From NCBI GenBank assembly GCA_001600095.1, contig BCIX01000001.1, positions 6,225,198 through 6,289,197 on the forward strand: DNA of 64,000 nucleotides, written 5' to 3'. Source of the stretch: Bullera alba (lineage: Eukaryota > Basidiomycota > Tremellomycetes > Tremellales > Bulleraceae). The position numbers and the translations under genes are program-made. Positions within the stretch are counted from its first letter, which is position 1. Every line of letters starts with the position of its first letter. Below, in pieces: positions 1 to 16,652 of this stretch. Below the pieces are notes generated by a model. The model did no database searches. It had not been told where the DNA came from and worked only from the letters and a program-made list of their open reading frames with translations.

Positions 1-638
1 TTTGGCAGTGGCGAAGCGACCGAGATCTCGAGTACATTCTCTCCTGACAAAGCGGAGGTCGATGTTGGCAAGAAGTTGAGCACGATTCGCTTCGATTCCG
101 CAGAGTGGTGAACAAACGGTCGCTGAGCCCTTCGTGCGTGCTTGAGCAGAGACAGAGCAGCAGCCTCGTATGCGTGAACGATCTCTTCGGACGTCTCGTC
201 CTGGGAGTTGCCATTGACCTGACCGTTGCCGTTCAAGACAGGCGACGAAGGGGCGCTCAGCCACTCTTGAGCATCGGCGAGCTCCTGTACCAATCCTTCT
301 AGCGCAGAGGCGCCGACGTAGTGGTACACTGTTGGTCCAACCTGGGCGACCTTGTGGGCGATGAGAGCGTGATCGTAGGCATCTTGAGCCGATCGGCTGA
401 TAAGGACCAGGTTCTTGTCACCTTTTGGTGGCGAGATGGCCTCGCCGGCGATGACATGGATGACAGATGAGGATGGCGATGATGGCAATGATGCGAGTAG
501 GGCAGAGTCGGTGAACAGAGTCGAGGCGGATGGGAGAGGGAGGTAGGGGTTAAGCTTTGAGGATCCGGCGGGTGATGAGGAGATTGGGTGCGAGTATGAC
601 TCGGAAGCCAAGTTTTGGAGAGCGGCGAGAAGAGACAT
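1..638 (-). CDS. MET5: Sulfite reductase (NADPH) beta subunit, N-terminal part
   Basis: The frame is open from the ATG at 638-636 to the window edge, giving 212 codons with no stop, so the gene continues to the left. The N-terminal region matches the layout of yeast Met5: a variable lead (MSLLAALQNLASES), a STLFTD stretch, then NLVLISRSAQDAYDHALIAH and GPTVYHYVG, which parallel the Met5 segment ending in PVFHFLNLE. A later KRIVLNFLPTS region parallels the Met5 VIVNLSPYD segment. Met5 is the siroheme/4Fe-4S subunit that reduces sulfite to sulfide in cytosolic sulfur assimilation; its catalytic cysteines would lie outside this window. The match was made from memory of the family. Met10 has a related N-terminal fold and is the main alternative. 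Confidence 0.6.
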   Translation of the reverse strand, partial: MSLLAALQNLASESYSHPISSSPAGSSKLNPYLPLPSASTLFTDSALLASLPSSPSSSVIHVIAGEAISPPKGDKNLVLISRSAQDAYDHALIAHKVAQVGPTVYHYVGASALEGLVQELADAQEWLSAPSSPVLNGNGQVNGNSQDETSEEIVHAYEAAALSLLKHARRAQRPFVHHSAESKRIVLNFLPTSTSALSGENVLEISVASPLP

Positions 639-1531
639 GTTGGCGGGTTTGAATGACTGAAGATCGACTTCCTCCAGTCTCGCGGTGTTGAGAGTAGAGT
701 ACAACAACGAGCGCTCTTCAACTCGATCGATGGGGGAGGGGGAGATGTTTTTTTGAAGAGCGAGCTGTCCGATTGCCTCTCGATGTGACTTTGCCAGTTG
801 TGATTTGGATGGTGCGACTAGACTCTTTGCTGGGTATTCCGAACTTTTCTGCCCCGGCGCGGTGAAGATCGATCACCCAATCGCGAGCCCGGTTAAACAC
901 CCCCCCAGCCAGCCAACTGATCTTCGGAAAATAATGGCGTGATTAGGCGACGCGACCCGATTCCAGATCTCATGTCTAGAATCCGATTCGCCACCCGGCT
1001 CATCGGTCCTGTGAGCCTACGAGCACGTAGTCTACGTTCCTTTCAAAATAGGCTCACGACCATCACCGCTTGTGACACTGATCAGACCGCCGGCACCCAC
1101 TTGGCACCCAAACTCCGAGCGCCAGTGACAGGGCGCTCAACGAGGAATCACTCTCATTGAGTGTACAGTGTACGGTAGTTCGAGGTTTAGCCCACCACTT
1201 TGATCGGCATCGATAGCCGTCATCGTCCCGTCTCCTCTGAGGGGACACCCTAGCCAGCAGCCGCTATGGCCCAAGCTCTAATTGCTCATCATCGGGGAAC
1301 AAGACCACGATCCGGATGTTGGAGCCAGGAGCACATCGGAGAGAAGACCATGACTGGGCAGAGCATTACACGCCACCACATCGCCACGGTCACCACAGAC
1401 ACTGCACATAAGACCGACAGGCTTAGCTGTATGGCATACTATCCGAAATTACCTCCCATGCATTACAGTATTATAGCACACAGCACACAGCTCTCAAGAG
1501 ATACGATGGGCTGCCAAATACATTGATTCTC
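639..1531. other. Intergenic, promoter side of the MET5-like gene
   Basis: These 893 bases lie between the start of the MET5-like gene and the stop of the coiled-coil gene, both on the minus strand. I see no convincing coding exon, tRNA or TATA box. A C-rich run sits at about 900-907 and a TGTACAGTGTAC near-palindrome near 1160. The long spacing fits a promoter plus a 3' UTR. Confidence 0.4.
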
Positions 1532-3766
1532 TCATGCCTCGCATTTCACTTGGATGGATGCTAATCGTGTCGATCGGCGACGTTTGCGCATTTCGTCGTC
1601 CCCGGGCCCGCTCGAGATGGGCGGCATGGTCGACACGTCGAGAAGCGGGGGTGCAACTGCCTTGCGCTTGAGACGAGTATTGATTGCTGATAACGCCGCG
1701 GTCGTCGCAGTTTGGAGGGTCAAACTTCGTCTGCTCCTAGTCTCACGAGATTGCTGATGGTTAGGTCGAGGTTGTGGAGTATTGGGGGGAGAGGGAGGAG
1801 GAGGGGCCGAGGCATTTGTCCTGCTGAGGTTGGCAGGAAGGACCATCGTGCAGGTGGAGGGATCGATGTGGTCGCCAGCTCTGACGGATGAGTCGTGACC
1901 GGAAGAGCTCTGGTGACCCGTGGTGGATTCAACGGCCAATTTCAGGGCCTCAATTTCCTGCCGGGACTTGCTCAATGCTTCGTAGGCCTCGTCACAGTCA
2001 TCGATCGAGTTTTGCAGCAGTTGCCGACATTTGTTGTACTCTTTCTTGTAGTGATCGGCCTCCTCCAATGCCGCCTTGCAATCTTCTTCTGCCTGGTCGA
2101 GGTCGTAGGTCTCGCTGTGTACTTGAGGTGCTCTGGAAACCGCTGCCTCCGCAAGATCCCTTTCCGTTTTTAGGGCAGTGATCCGCGTTTCCAAGATCGC
2201 CTGCGCATCTCGAGCCTCTTGTGTTGCTTGTGAAAGAGCCGCCTCCGCCTCGTCCTTTTCCTTGCTCAAGGCGATCGCACGCGTTTCCAAAGTCGCCTGC
2301 TCGTCTTGAGCCTCATGCAGCTCTAGCTTGATGGACCGGACATCGCTTTCGAGACGCGATATGTGCGAGTCCTCATCCTGGAGTGCGTTGGCCAGAGTCG
2401 TGACCATCTGCTGTAGGTTGTCCATGTCTTGGTTTAGGTCGCGGGCAAGCCTCTTTTTCTCCTCTCGAACGATAGCAAGATCGTGCTGATCGTCCCTGGC
2501 CCGCTGTTCATACCTGCGGCAGCGAGCGAGGAGTTCCGACATGACCTGTTGATCCTGATCCGTGTACGTGACTCCGGAAAGTTCGTCCATCGCAGTTTCC
2601 AGGGCTTCCTGCCTGGCCGTCGCTTCGCGCGCTCTGGCTGCCCTATCCGCTTGGCGCTCGCTGTCTTCGATATACCGCTTCCTCATTTTGGCGGTCTCGG
2701 CCTGGAGGGTGAGCTATCGTGGATCTATCACGGTTGTGCCGGACGATAGAAGGAGCTGGGAGGATAGAGATGTCGCAGGATTTTGAGGTGGACCTATCAC
2801 GGACATGTCGGACGGTAGATAGAATTGGGACAGCAAAGCGGGACGGCTGAGCTGAGGTGTTCGTCGATCTGCCCCCGGGTTGACTGCTGGCGAGCTACTT
2901 TGCGCGGGATGTCGTGCGCAATTGTGCGACAGTGAACATTTCTGGGATGATCCACACGTGAGAGACGACGTGACGGGAGTATGAGGCGATCGGCCGCCTC
3001 TTATAGTTGAGGGTTGGACCGGAGGATCGGATTTCGAGGGCGGGCTCATCATATCACCTTTCAGCCGTCGTGCGACCCTTTCGCGCACAGAGTGCAGTCC
3101 CGGTGAGGAAGCGTTGCTTTCGTTGCTTTCGTTGCGAGGTTCTCGTGCCGCTGGGTGATTGTCGCTGCCGTTGATACCGTTTGTCGGCACATCCATACTG
3201 GATGCTGCAGACGATTGGGTGTCCCCTGACTTACGTTCGCGCAGCGAACGCCGTCGCACGGAACAAAGCCCGCTTGTTTGCGAGGTGAAGCAGTGCCAAC
3301 AAAATAGTATGATCAGTTGATGTGAGCCTGGCTCGCCGGGCATGGGAGTGACGGTGTATTGAGCGATGACTGTGGGTTGCTGTGCAGCTCGGGCGCGACG
3401 GCAGGTAACAGAGGAGTGTCTAGCAGCTGTCAGCTATCGCAGCCTGGAATACTGTCCGACTCACGTATACATGAAAGCCGGAAAGCATTTGGTGTGAAGC
3501 TGACAGCCGCCAACACACTCGTGTCCCGTGTCGAAATATAACGCAGGGGTCGGAATGAACCGTTCGAGGTCGAATAACTGCGCGTAGAGCGGAAGGGTAT
3601 GCGGGTGAGCGCATCGTGATGATTGAATGCCCCGTCCCAAAGCCCGTCTCAAGGTCAGGCGAGTCTCCTTGGAGGCGAAGATCGGATCGCTGCGTCGTGA
3701 TTCGTCGGACCATCGCTTTCTGACTGCGTCGGTAGGTTCAGAAAAGATATCGTCGTCGTACGGCAT
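1532..3766 (-). CDS. Coiled-coil protein of unknown function, probably nuclear
   Basis: I do not recognise the family. The proposed gene starts at ATG 3766. Exon 1 ends at a GTGAGT donor (3464-3459); splicing to the TAG at about 3422 keeps the frame into a Ser/Pro-rich middle part (about 3421-2801). The last exon, to the stop at 1532, encodes about 380 residues. Its first half is a long heptad-type coiled coil rich in E, A, R, K and Q with repeated LETRI-like units. Its C-terminal tail is Ser/Pro-rich and basic (MRKRRRSTRLASIQ), resembling a nuclear localisation signal. Exactly one in-frame stop (TAG, 2716-2714) separates the middle part from the coiled coil. An intron 2800-2714 (GTGATA...TAG, phase 0) would remove it. 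The Cys-rich stretch near 3320-3270 is unlike the rest and may hide another intron. Two separate genes remain possible. Confidence 0.5.
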
Positions 3767-4653
3767 ACTGCAGCGGGCCGTGCTGGTGATGTCGTTGATA
3801 TGAATGATATCGATGTTGGAGCAGTCAAGACGACGCGCAGTTACGCTCAGAGCACAGAGATCTCACGGAAGGAGTTTGGTGGGCGATGTGAAGACTGGTA
3901 ATGTCGGGATGAAAGTCTTCCCGCGGACTAGCGACATTGCGCACATCGAACGCGTCGACGCGTTTCCGACGGGACCAATCTGCTTGCTTCTAATAGGTGA
4001 TACTTCATTGATCGCCCTTGCATGTGTAGGCAGTAGGCCTTCTTTTGCTCTGCGGATGCCAATGTAGCATGTGTAAGGCCGTAGGAATCTCCCAGAGGAG
4101 AAAGTGAAGCTCTAGATGCATTGATGCCTGCCTCTAAGATGAAAAAGCCAGCTCAAAGATGAAAATGCTGGGTGTGCTGGAAGGTGCGGGAGAACGAGAC
4201 CTCGATTCTGGACGCCTGCCGCAGGAACAAATAGAGGGCTGGAGCAGAGCTTTTTGGGGTGCCTCGTTTTTGACTCGGCATAGGCTCAAGCTCGGACAGC
4301 TGGGCTGCTCGAGTAGGCGTGTGTACAATCGGCCTTATGCAATCCGTTGTAATTTGTGAATCCCCCAGGGGCAGCCAATACCTGTCCTATATAGCTGCCA
4401 GCCAGTGCCAGCCGAGGCGCCGACTATCGATCAAACCTTGCACGGAGCATGTTCTCGACGTCTTGATCAACGTCGCTTGCTGCTTTGGCCCACGGTGAAA
4501 ATTGAGCTTCTACAAGTCCGACCAATTAGCCAGAATCGCAGAAGCCATGTTTCTGCCGTATTGTTGAACTGTCGACGCAGAGCCATTCCGTCGCATCGCG
4601 TAAACGGAGGTGAATCCCGACTGCAATGATGTGTGAATTTGTGGCATAGTACC
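3767..4653. other. Intergenic, no gene seen
   Basis: This 887-base stretch lies between the start of the coiled-coil gene and the 3' end of CWH43, both on the minus strand. Open frames here are short and have no recognisable product. A TATATAG sequence at 4388-4394 is the only core-promoter-like element I noted, and it is far from any start codon. Confidence 0.35.
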
Positions 4654-7600
4654 TCAAGCTACCCTGCCATACTCCTGCATCCCGCTCCTCTCTGGCGGAT
4701 AGTAGTAAACCGGTCCATCGTATATCTGCAAGTCATGTCAGTGGGATGTACTCGTAGACGATTTGCGGGTCTATGACTAACACGATAGGTATGGCCTCTG
4801 TACGAGCAGAGCAGGTCAGCGGGCGAATTGCCTATGTTGAAACCTCACTCACCTCGTTCCGTTGCCCCTGAACATTCTAGTCATGCGCCACGGTTCCGGG
4901 ATCTGTGGATCCCGTCAGATCAGTAGTGACAAAGTCCACTCACATCCTGTTCCCCGATGTGCCAGTACATCTCCTCGTTTGACTCGTACACTGCCTTTTC
5001 GCCTGGAGGGGGTAGCATGAATTTTCCGACTTGCAATTCGGTGTCGGAGATGTCGCTCTCGTGAAGTCTGGCGTATCCGATTCTCCACATTCCTCTGAAG
5101 GCGATGTATTGACACCATCGCCAGCGGTCGGCTCTGTACGCAGTTTCAGCACTGATACGTGGGTTGAATAACTCACATTTCAATGTCGTACATCAGGCCA
5201 TCTTCCATGAGGATCTGATATGGCCACGGTCTCTGATCTCCAGGGTGGGTCACTAGATAGCCCAGGAATACAGTCGGTACGTCTGCCGTCTCGCGGAGGT
5301 TTCTGGCAATTTCGATAGTTTGTAGTTCTCGATCCAATGCGTCTTCCTCTTGACCGTTGTGTGATACCCATACGTTGATCTTCTGCCCGTGAATGTCTAG
5401 AGTGGCATGAATGGCTGGAGCCAGCTCCCCATGAGGCGAAGGCAGAAGATGGTGTGTTGAGTTGAGGATGGGAAACTAGGATTAGCGGTCTTCGAGATTC
5501 GGTACCTACTTTGGACAAAAGCACACAACCCCAAGTATGCTTGTTTGGGCCAGGTCCAAGGTCAACGTACTATGACGGTGAGTCAGTCAATCTGAACTCG
5601 GCATGGTGTTCCGCCAAGAGACTCACGTATCCTAGCTCTTCGGCAATGATCCTGGTAAGATCTCGGTTGCCGTATACGAATCGATGTACTAAAATCGTGA
5701 GTCATCATGTCTGTGTGCGATCACTCACGATCAGTCTCCAACAAGCCAACGATGTCCACCTCCATGTCTCTAATGAGCTCCATCATCCGCCGTTGTGAAT
5801 CTCGTCCGGGTTCATCTACCCCGAAATGCACCTACACCCGTCAGTCATCCCCCTAGACCATTGCAGGGATACTCACTGCCCAGATACCCCCGGAGAAGAT
5901 TCTATGCTCAGGATGATATGGCACTGGCGCCGAGGTTGGCATCATCCAGTATCCGCTAGCCATGCCCAAGACACTGAGCGTCCCGACTCCAAACACTGTC
6001 CATCGCTTGACATCCTTGGTCCTCCGCGAGCTTGTCGGTCGTAGTCGGGATGGCCCAGGTAATGCCAGTTGTCGAGACGCGTAAGATGCTGTGACGACTG
6101 ACGCCATGCAGAATCCAAGGATGAGGTCGGTCCGTTCTCTGAACAACCAGCCATACGGCACAAAAGCATATGCTGCTGTGACAACTGATAGTACGTCGAG
6201 GATACACTTTGCTAGTAAGGCGTGGCCAAATGTCTTCTGAGGCGGCAGGGCGGATGCAGAGCGAGTCAGAGCCGGCAGAGTTGAAGAAAGGTATACCACC
6301 AAGGCAAGACCACCGACGAATCCGATCCAATCAGGAAAGACATATATGACGACAGCACCTGCGCATCCAAACAACGACCAAGCAGGGGAGGTGGGATCGA
6401 CTGTCAGAATAAGTGGTAGCGCGCTAGCTGCGATGACGATCCCAGCGAACGGGTGCAAGGTCGGCCCTTTGATCGGGTAGCCGGTCCACGTCCAAGCGAT
6501 AATCGTGCCGGAATCGTTGACAAAGGTCTGGAGGAGATGTATCATCGAGCCCAATCCGATAGTGATCAAGGATCGTTGCAAGCGAGTCGTCTTTACATCC
6601 GGTATCGACTTGTCCTTGGCTTCAGCGATAGGTGGAGCCGGGAACAAATCCACCGGGCGATCCTTGTATTCGTATAGGCACACAGCGGCAAGCAGTAGAC
6701 CCGTGATGTTCCATCCTCCGGATGCCGCATCGGTCGTAGCCCACAGTGGATTTGTGGAGGCATTCACGTATTTGAGCAAGAGGGTAATGGCCAATCCTAA
6801 TCCGAGTACTGCAGTTATCAGTGTACTATGCCGGATCTTGACTCACTTTGACCTTCAGGCACCATCTCCACGCTGCCCTTCAGTCGAACCCAATTTCCAT
6901 ACTGCGCCAACCAGCCTGTCCAGGTGCCGATGGATATCCCGATCAAGCGGGCTGCTGGAGAGGGAATGAAGAAGCATCCCATCCCAGCGACGACCATGGT
7001 CACCCTATGCGCGAATAGACCATTGCGTGAAGTGGTGTAGTTCCTGATCCACCTGGAGGATAATGCGTAACCAGATAAGTTGGTCAGGAGTGCAAGCTCG
7101 GGTCCGGCCAGAGCTACGTTTCAGCCAGAGCCTCCTTTTCCAGACGCACCTAGTTTCCAAACAGACCAGTAGAACAGCTGAAAGCCTAGCGAGGTGACGA
7201 CGGTCCAAAAACATACCGCTAAAGCAAGTTAGTGCGGATCCGGTTAGTTTGCACTCACCAAGATAGACGTCACTGAGCCACGCACACAGCGCCCGTCGCT
7301 CTCCGCTGACCACTGTGCGATCGGTGGCTGCGGTCCAGTCCACCTCAGTTTGCTGGATGAGAGGAGCGCAAGGTCGGAGAAAAATCTCATGCGGAGTGCT
7401 AGGGTTTGAGCTCAGCGGGGCTCGAGGGTAGTCTCCGCTTGACGCACCCACCTGTTGCCTTCGAGCTTCTCGCTCCGTCGGGAGGTGTCTATGATTGCGA
7501 TCTGGACAGAGGTCAGTACCAAGCGACAAGCATGTGTCATAAGGACTGACCCGGATATGCTTCAGCTCTGCCATTGTTACAGCATCGAAAGCAACGTCCC

Positions 7601-8656
7601 AGAAGACTAGAGACCATTCGAAAAAGGCATAGTGTGTGTAGGCTGCAGCGGGTGTCAGTACGCCGTCGCCATCAATGACATACCTCCAGGTATCCGCTGG
7701 ACAGAATGACGGTAGTAGGTCCATACCAAAGGGGGAATGGTAAGGAGAAAGCCCGCGAAGAATCCTTGCCTACAACGAGGTCAGCACAACCAGGAAGCGG
7801 TCTCAGGACGCACCGTCTCCGTCTGACAGACGGGGTAGTCGAATTCTGAGTGGTGAGGAACATCCAGGGAAGAGTCAACACCAAGTACATTATCATGAAC
7901 AAGTCGTGAAGGTCTATAAGGTTCAGCTTGGGGATCTTTTGTGTCTTTCACTCAAACCTCACCGTGATGATCTCTAGACGTTATGTATATCCAGCCTCCG
8001 CTACAGCTTGAATCAGTACAGGGTCCGACGTTAAGCCTTATGGTAATCTCACGCTGTAAAGGTCCTGGCTATCCCGACCAAGAACTCCACATCTGCCGTA
8101 TTGGATCCCGAAGCCAACTCCTCTTCGTCCGCCAAAGCTTCCAGGGGAGCCATAGCAGCGTCGGCTACCTTGGCCGCAGTAGCAGACGCCCTATTTCTAG
8201 CATTGGTGGATTTGACAGCGACGCTACTTCCGTCCTTCTCTGCGCCTTGCCCCAATCCGATGGGCGCCGCTGTGGTGCTGTAACGGTGAACAAGCCATTG
8301 CAAGGTGAGCAACAGAAACCGCGGTGTTGCGCACAAGGCAATGATGATGTGGAAAGGAGCTCTAGGAGTGGCAAAGTCTCCTATCCTGCATAGCGTCAGA
8401 GGATAACTCGGATGAGCGACCACTCACGTTGCCGAGACTGAGGGGAACCACTCAACCGGCCATTCTGTAAAAAGGTCAATCAGGAGGTTCACGCTGGTTG
8501 CGGCGATAGCTTCTTACTTGATACGGAATTCTTACACAACTCAGTCCACAGTCCACCTGCCCAGCCCATGAAGATGGCGACGGAGAACGCGAGGCCAGCG
8601 AGCAGCGTGTGAGCCTGTGGGATCAGCGATCCCGGTATGGAGAGTAGGGTCGACAT
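4654..8656 (-). CDS. CWH43: Cwh43: GPI-anchor lipid remodelling membrane protein
   Basis: This multi-exon gene encodes the full two-part Cwh43 architecture. The N-terminal half is a FRAG1/DRAM-type multi-pass domain, with [20 protein letters not shown] just after the first helix and then [21 protein letters not shown] second hydrophobic block follows ([18 protein letters not shown]). The C-terminal half is an endonuclease/exonuclease/phosphatase-like lumenal domain with [46 protein letters not shown] and [10 protein letters not shown]. The last exons splice to [15 protein letters not shown] and end [17 protein letters not shown]. The length of roughly 900-950 residues is close to yeast Cwh43 (953). 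In yeast the protein acts in the ER/Golgi and introduces ceramide into GPI anchors. The start at 8656 is the only ATG giving the hydrophobic N-terminus; upstream in-frame codons are not ATG. The gene is divergent from CHD1. Confidence 0.92.
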
Positions 8657-9722
8657 TTTCGGTGGAGTCTTCTGCCGAGTTCCCCTGGGATTCGCTGTCA
8701 AGTATCAGATCTCCTCGTCCTTGCACGACCAGAACGCCATTCGAGAGTTCTGGAGACAAAGGAGGGGAGCATTCAATTGTGCAACTGATTGACGTGTGGG
8801 TTGAGGCATCAACGTTACGTTCAACCGCCAGCAGTTTGCAGACGTAGCCAACCGTCTTAGCCGAAGCCAAGAGCTCGAGGAACCACACAACGCGGGGGTT
8901 TGAACCCGTGGGTGTGGGGTAGCGGCTGTAATGCCACGCATTACGGTTCACCTGGAGTAGTATTACGATTTTGAAACTGGCGATTTCAGACCGCGTAGGG
9001 TAATTTCGTAATGCAGCCGGGAGCAGCCAGCGGTCGGACAGGCCCGGGCGTCGTGCTGCGTATCGAGATCGAGCAGGCCCCTGTCCGTGCTGAAGAGGCC
9101 TCCTGGTGGCTTCCAACCCACTGCGCCGGACATCCATGCCATTGCTGAGTCGCTCGCAGTCGCCGTGGACTCATGAACTTGCCGCGACCGGCTCATGTAA
9201 AATAGTGTGATTGATGCGTAGTCGTGATCATAAATGCTACTTGGTAATAGCGAATTTCCAGGGGTGGGAACGAGTGTTCCGGTGACGGCGGCGGAAGGCG
9301 AAAGGGTGACGAGGCTGAGCCTTTTTTTCGAGGCGGCGCGGATGTGGACGGGGAGCAAAAGCAAAGGGGCGGAGGGGAGAGCACGGAAGGCGACGAGGGT
9401 GGTCAAAGGGCCAATAGGTAAAACGCAAACTAGCTTTCCAGGCTATCAAGGGCGTGCTCATCGTCGGGTCTGGAAACAGCCATCCCCCAATCACCGTCGA
9501 GGTCGCCATCAAAAGGGCTCTCATCACCATACATCCCATTACAACCTCATAGTAGTAGTGATTAGCATAATCCTGAACCGAGACCGACGTGTCCAAGTCC
9601 CATTGTACATAGGTTCGGGGACTACACTGAACCCATACCGTCGACTCCGCGACGGGACGAGGGAGAAAAGACAGGGCGACGTCTCGAGCGCTTAAGGCAA
9701 GTTGCCAGCCGACAACGCAAGC
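8657..9722. promoter_or_regulatory. Divergent CWH43/CHD1 intergenic region with inverted repeats
   Basis: The two start codons are 1,066 bases apart and point away from each other, so this stretch must hold both promoters. Two short inverted repeats lie close together: GGGTT-TG-AACCC (8896-8907) and GTAATGC-CAC-GCATTAC (8928-8944). Open frames on both strands near 9230-9730 are low-complexity and look non-coding; they probably cover the CHD1 5' leader. Confidence 0.5.
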
Positions 9723-15244
<5,522 letters not shown>

Positions 15245-15380
15245 TTACGGATAGCGAGCCACAAAGAGACACAAAACCAAGCATTGCATTCCATGTCATA
15301 ACAGTTTCATCATGCATTCATGTAACGGGAGCGAGCCCTATCTTTGTTGCGTTTCAACTTCTCCACTTCTCCCGAGCGCC

Positions 15381-16547
15381 ATGACATCTGGGAAGAAGTC
15401 AGACTTCTGCTTGAGGTTGCCCAAGATCGAGGTGAGCTACCCTGTCACTCACGCATGCTGAGCAGCTCAGCTACACGCCCATCTGACCGGATCCATCACC
15501 CGGCCGATCCTACAGTCCATATGGGACGAGAGGGCCGAACATGACATCGAGTTTGCCAATCAGGTTCCCTCGCCTCGCGTCGCTTTGCAGGACGATCGAG
15601 AGGGACAGGATATCGGCAGGTGAGTGCTGACATTCTAGCTATGTACTGATAGGTTCAGCTTCTTTGGTCTGTTCAACACGTATCTGTACAAGCTTATATC
15701 CGACCTCGAATCATTGCGCAAGGCGACTCGTGCCGTCCTCGAAGCCTTCCGCGACGATGGCGTGGTATATCTTGAACTGCGGACGACACCTCGAGCTCTA
15801 CCTGGTCACACGCCGCCGGAGACAGTCCGTGAGATACTGGCGGTTCTGCAAGCCTGGAATGCCTCGGAGGCGGATGGTGGTGTCATGCGTGTCAACTTGA
15901 TTCTCAGCATCGACCGGGCCAAACACGATGCGGTGATGGCCGGCGAGATTGTCGGCCTCGCCGTAAAGACACGAGACGAAGGTCTACCCGTGATTGGTAT
16001 CGACATATGTGGTGATCCTCAACAACCCCTGGATACAGAGATGATGCGACCCAATATCCTCAAGGCAAAAGAAGCGGGACTGGGCGTCACGATACATTTC
16101 GCAGAGGTCCCTCTCAGCTCGAGCCACGCCGAGCTCGACGATATTCTCAGCTGGGGACCTGATCGCCTTGGCCACGTCATACACGTTCCAGGTGATATCC
16201 AAAGACGTATCATCCAGGCAGGAATAGCCGTAGAGCTTTGCCTGACATGTAACGTCCTAGCGGGCATGTTGCCCCGGACGCCAGGTGCTCCGGCGCCCAC
16301 CATCGCCAATCACCACCTTGCCTCGTGGTGGGATCAGCCAAGTAGCCGTCATTTGATCAGCCTTGGCACAGATGATGTTGGAGTGTTTGGAAGTATGCCA
16401 AGTGAGGAACATTTCCTCGCCATGCAACACTTTCACCTCTCGGAGGATGATCTGGTCGAGCTGAGCCGAAATGCCATCCGGTTTTCGTTTGCTTCAGAGC
16501 AGGAGAAACGCAAGGTAGTCAGTGTACTTGAGCAATTCCGGCCCTGA
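15381..16547 (+). CDS. Adenosine deaminase-like protein (ADAL/MAPDA type)
   Basis: This three-exon gene encodes a TIM-barrel metal-dependent deaminase. Using the second of two nearby AGs as the first acceptor restores the family's metal-binding motif PKIELHAHL at the exon 1/2 junction. Further catalytic positions are visible: HFAEV in place of the usual HAGE, GHVIHV, and SLGTDDVGVFGS carrying the paired aspartates. The ELCLTCNVLAGML stretch is characteristic of the ADAL branch. Known members hydrolyse N6-methyl-AMP and related N6-modified AMP rather than free adenosine, so a cytosolic role in salvage of methylated adenine nucleotides is likely. Assignment to ADAL rather than classical adenosine deaminase rests on motif style and is inference. 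It begins 137 bases after the CHD1 stop and runs in the same direction. Confidence 0.85.
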
Positions 16548-16652
16548 ACAATGTAGACAATGCAGATAAGTGTATCATGATGCTGATCTTTGATATTGGG
16601 ACTACAAGTTGTCCTTTTGGCTACTTCTCACTCTTCTCGATCTTTACAAGTC

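Noticed and set aside
4159..4629. Two short plus-strand frames after a TATATAG element
   Set aside because: Under 75 codons each, no homology, and no splice pattern joining them.
8870..8980. Possible tRNA on the minus strand, because GGGTTCAAACCCC resembles a B box
   Set aside because: No A box, anticodon stem or matching acceptor stem could be found at the right distance; it is a short inverted repeat in a promoter.
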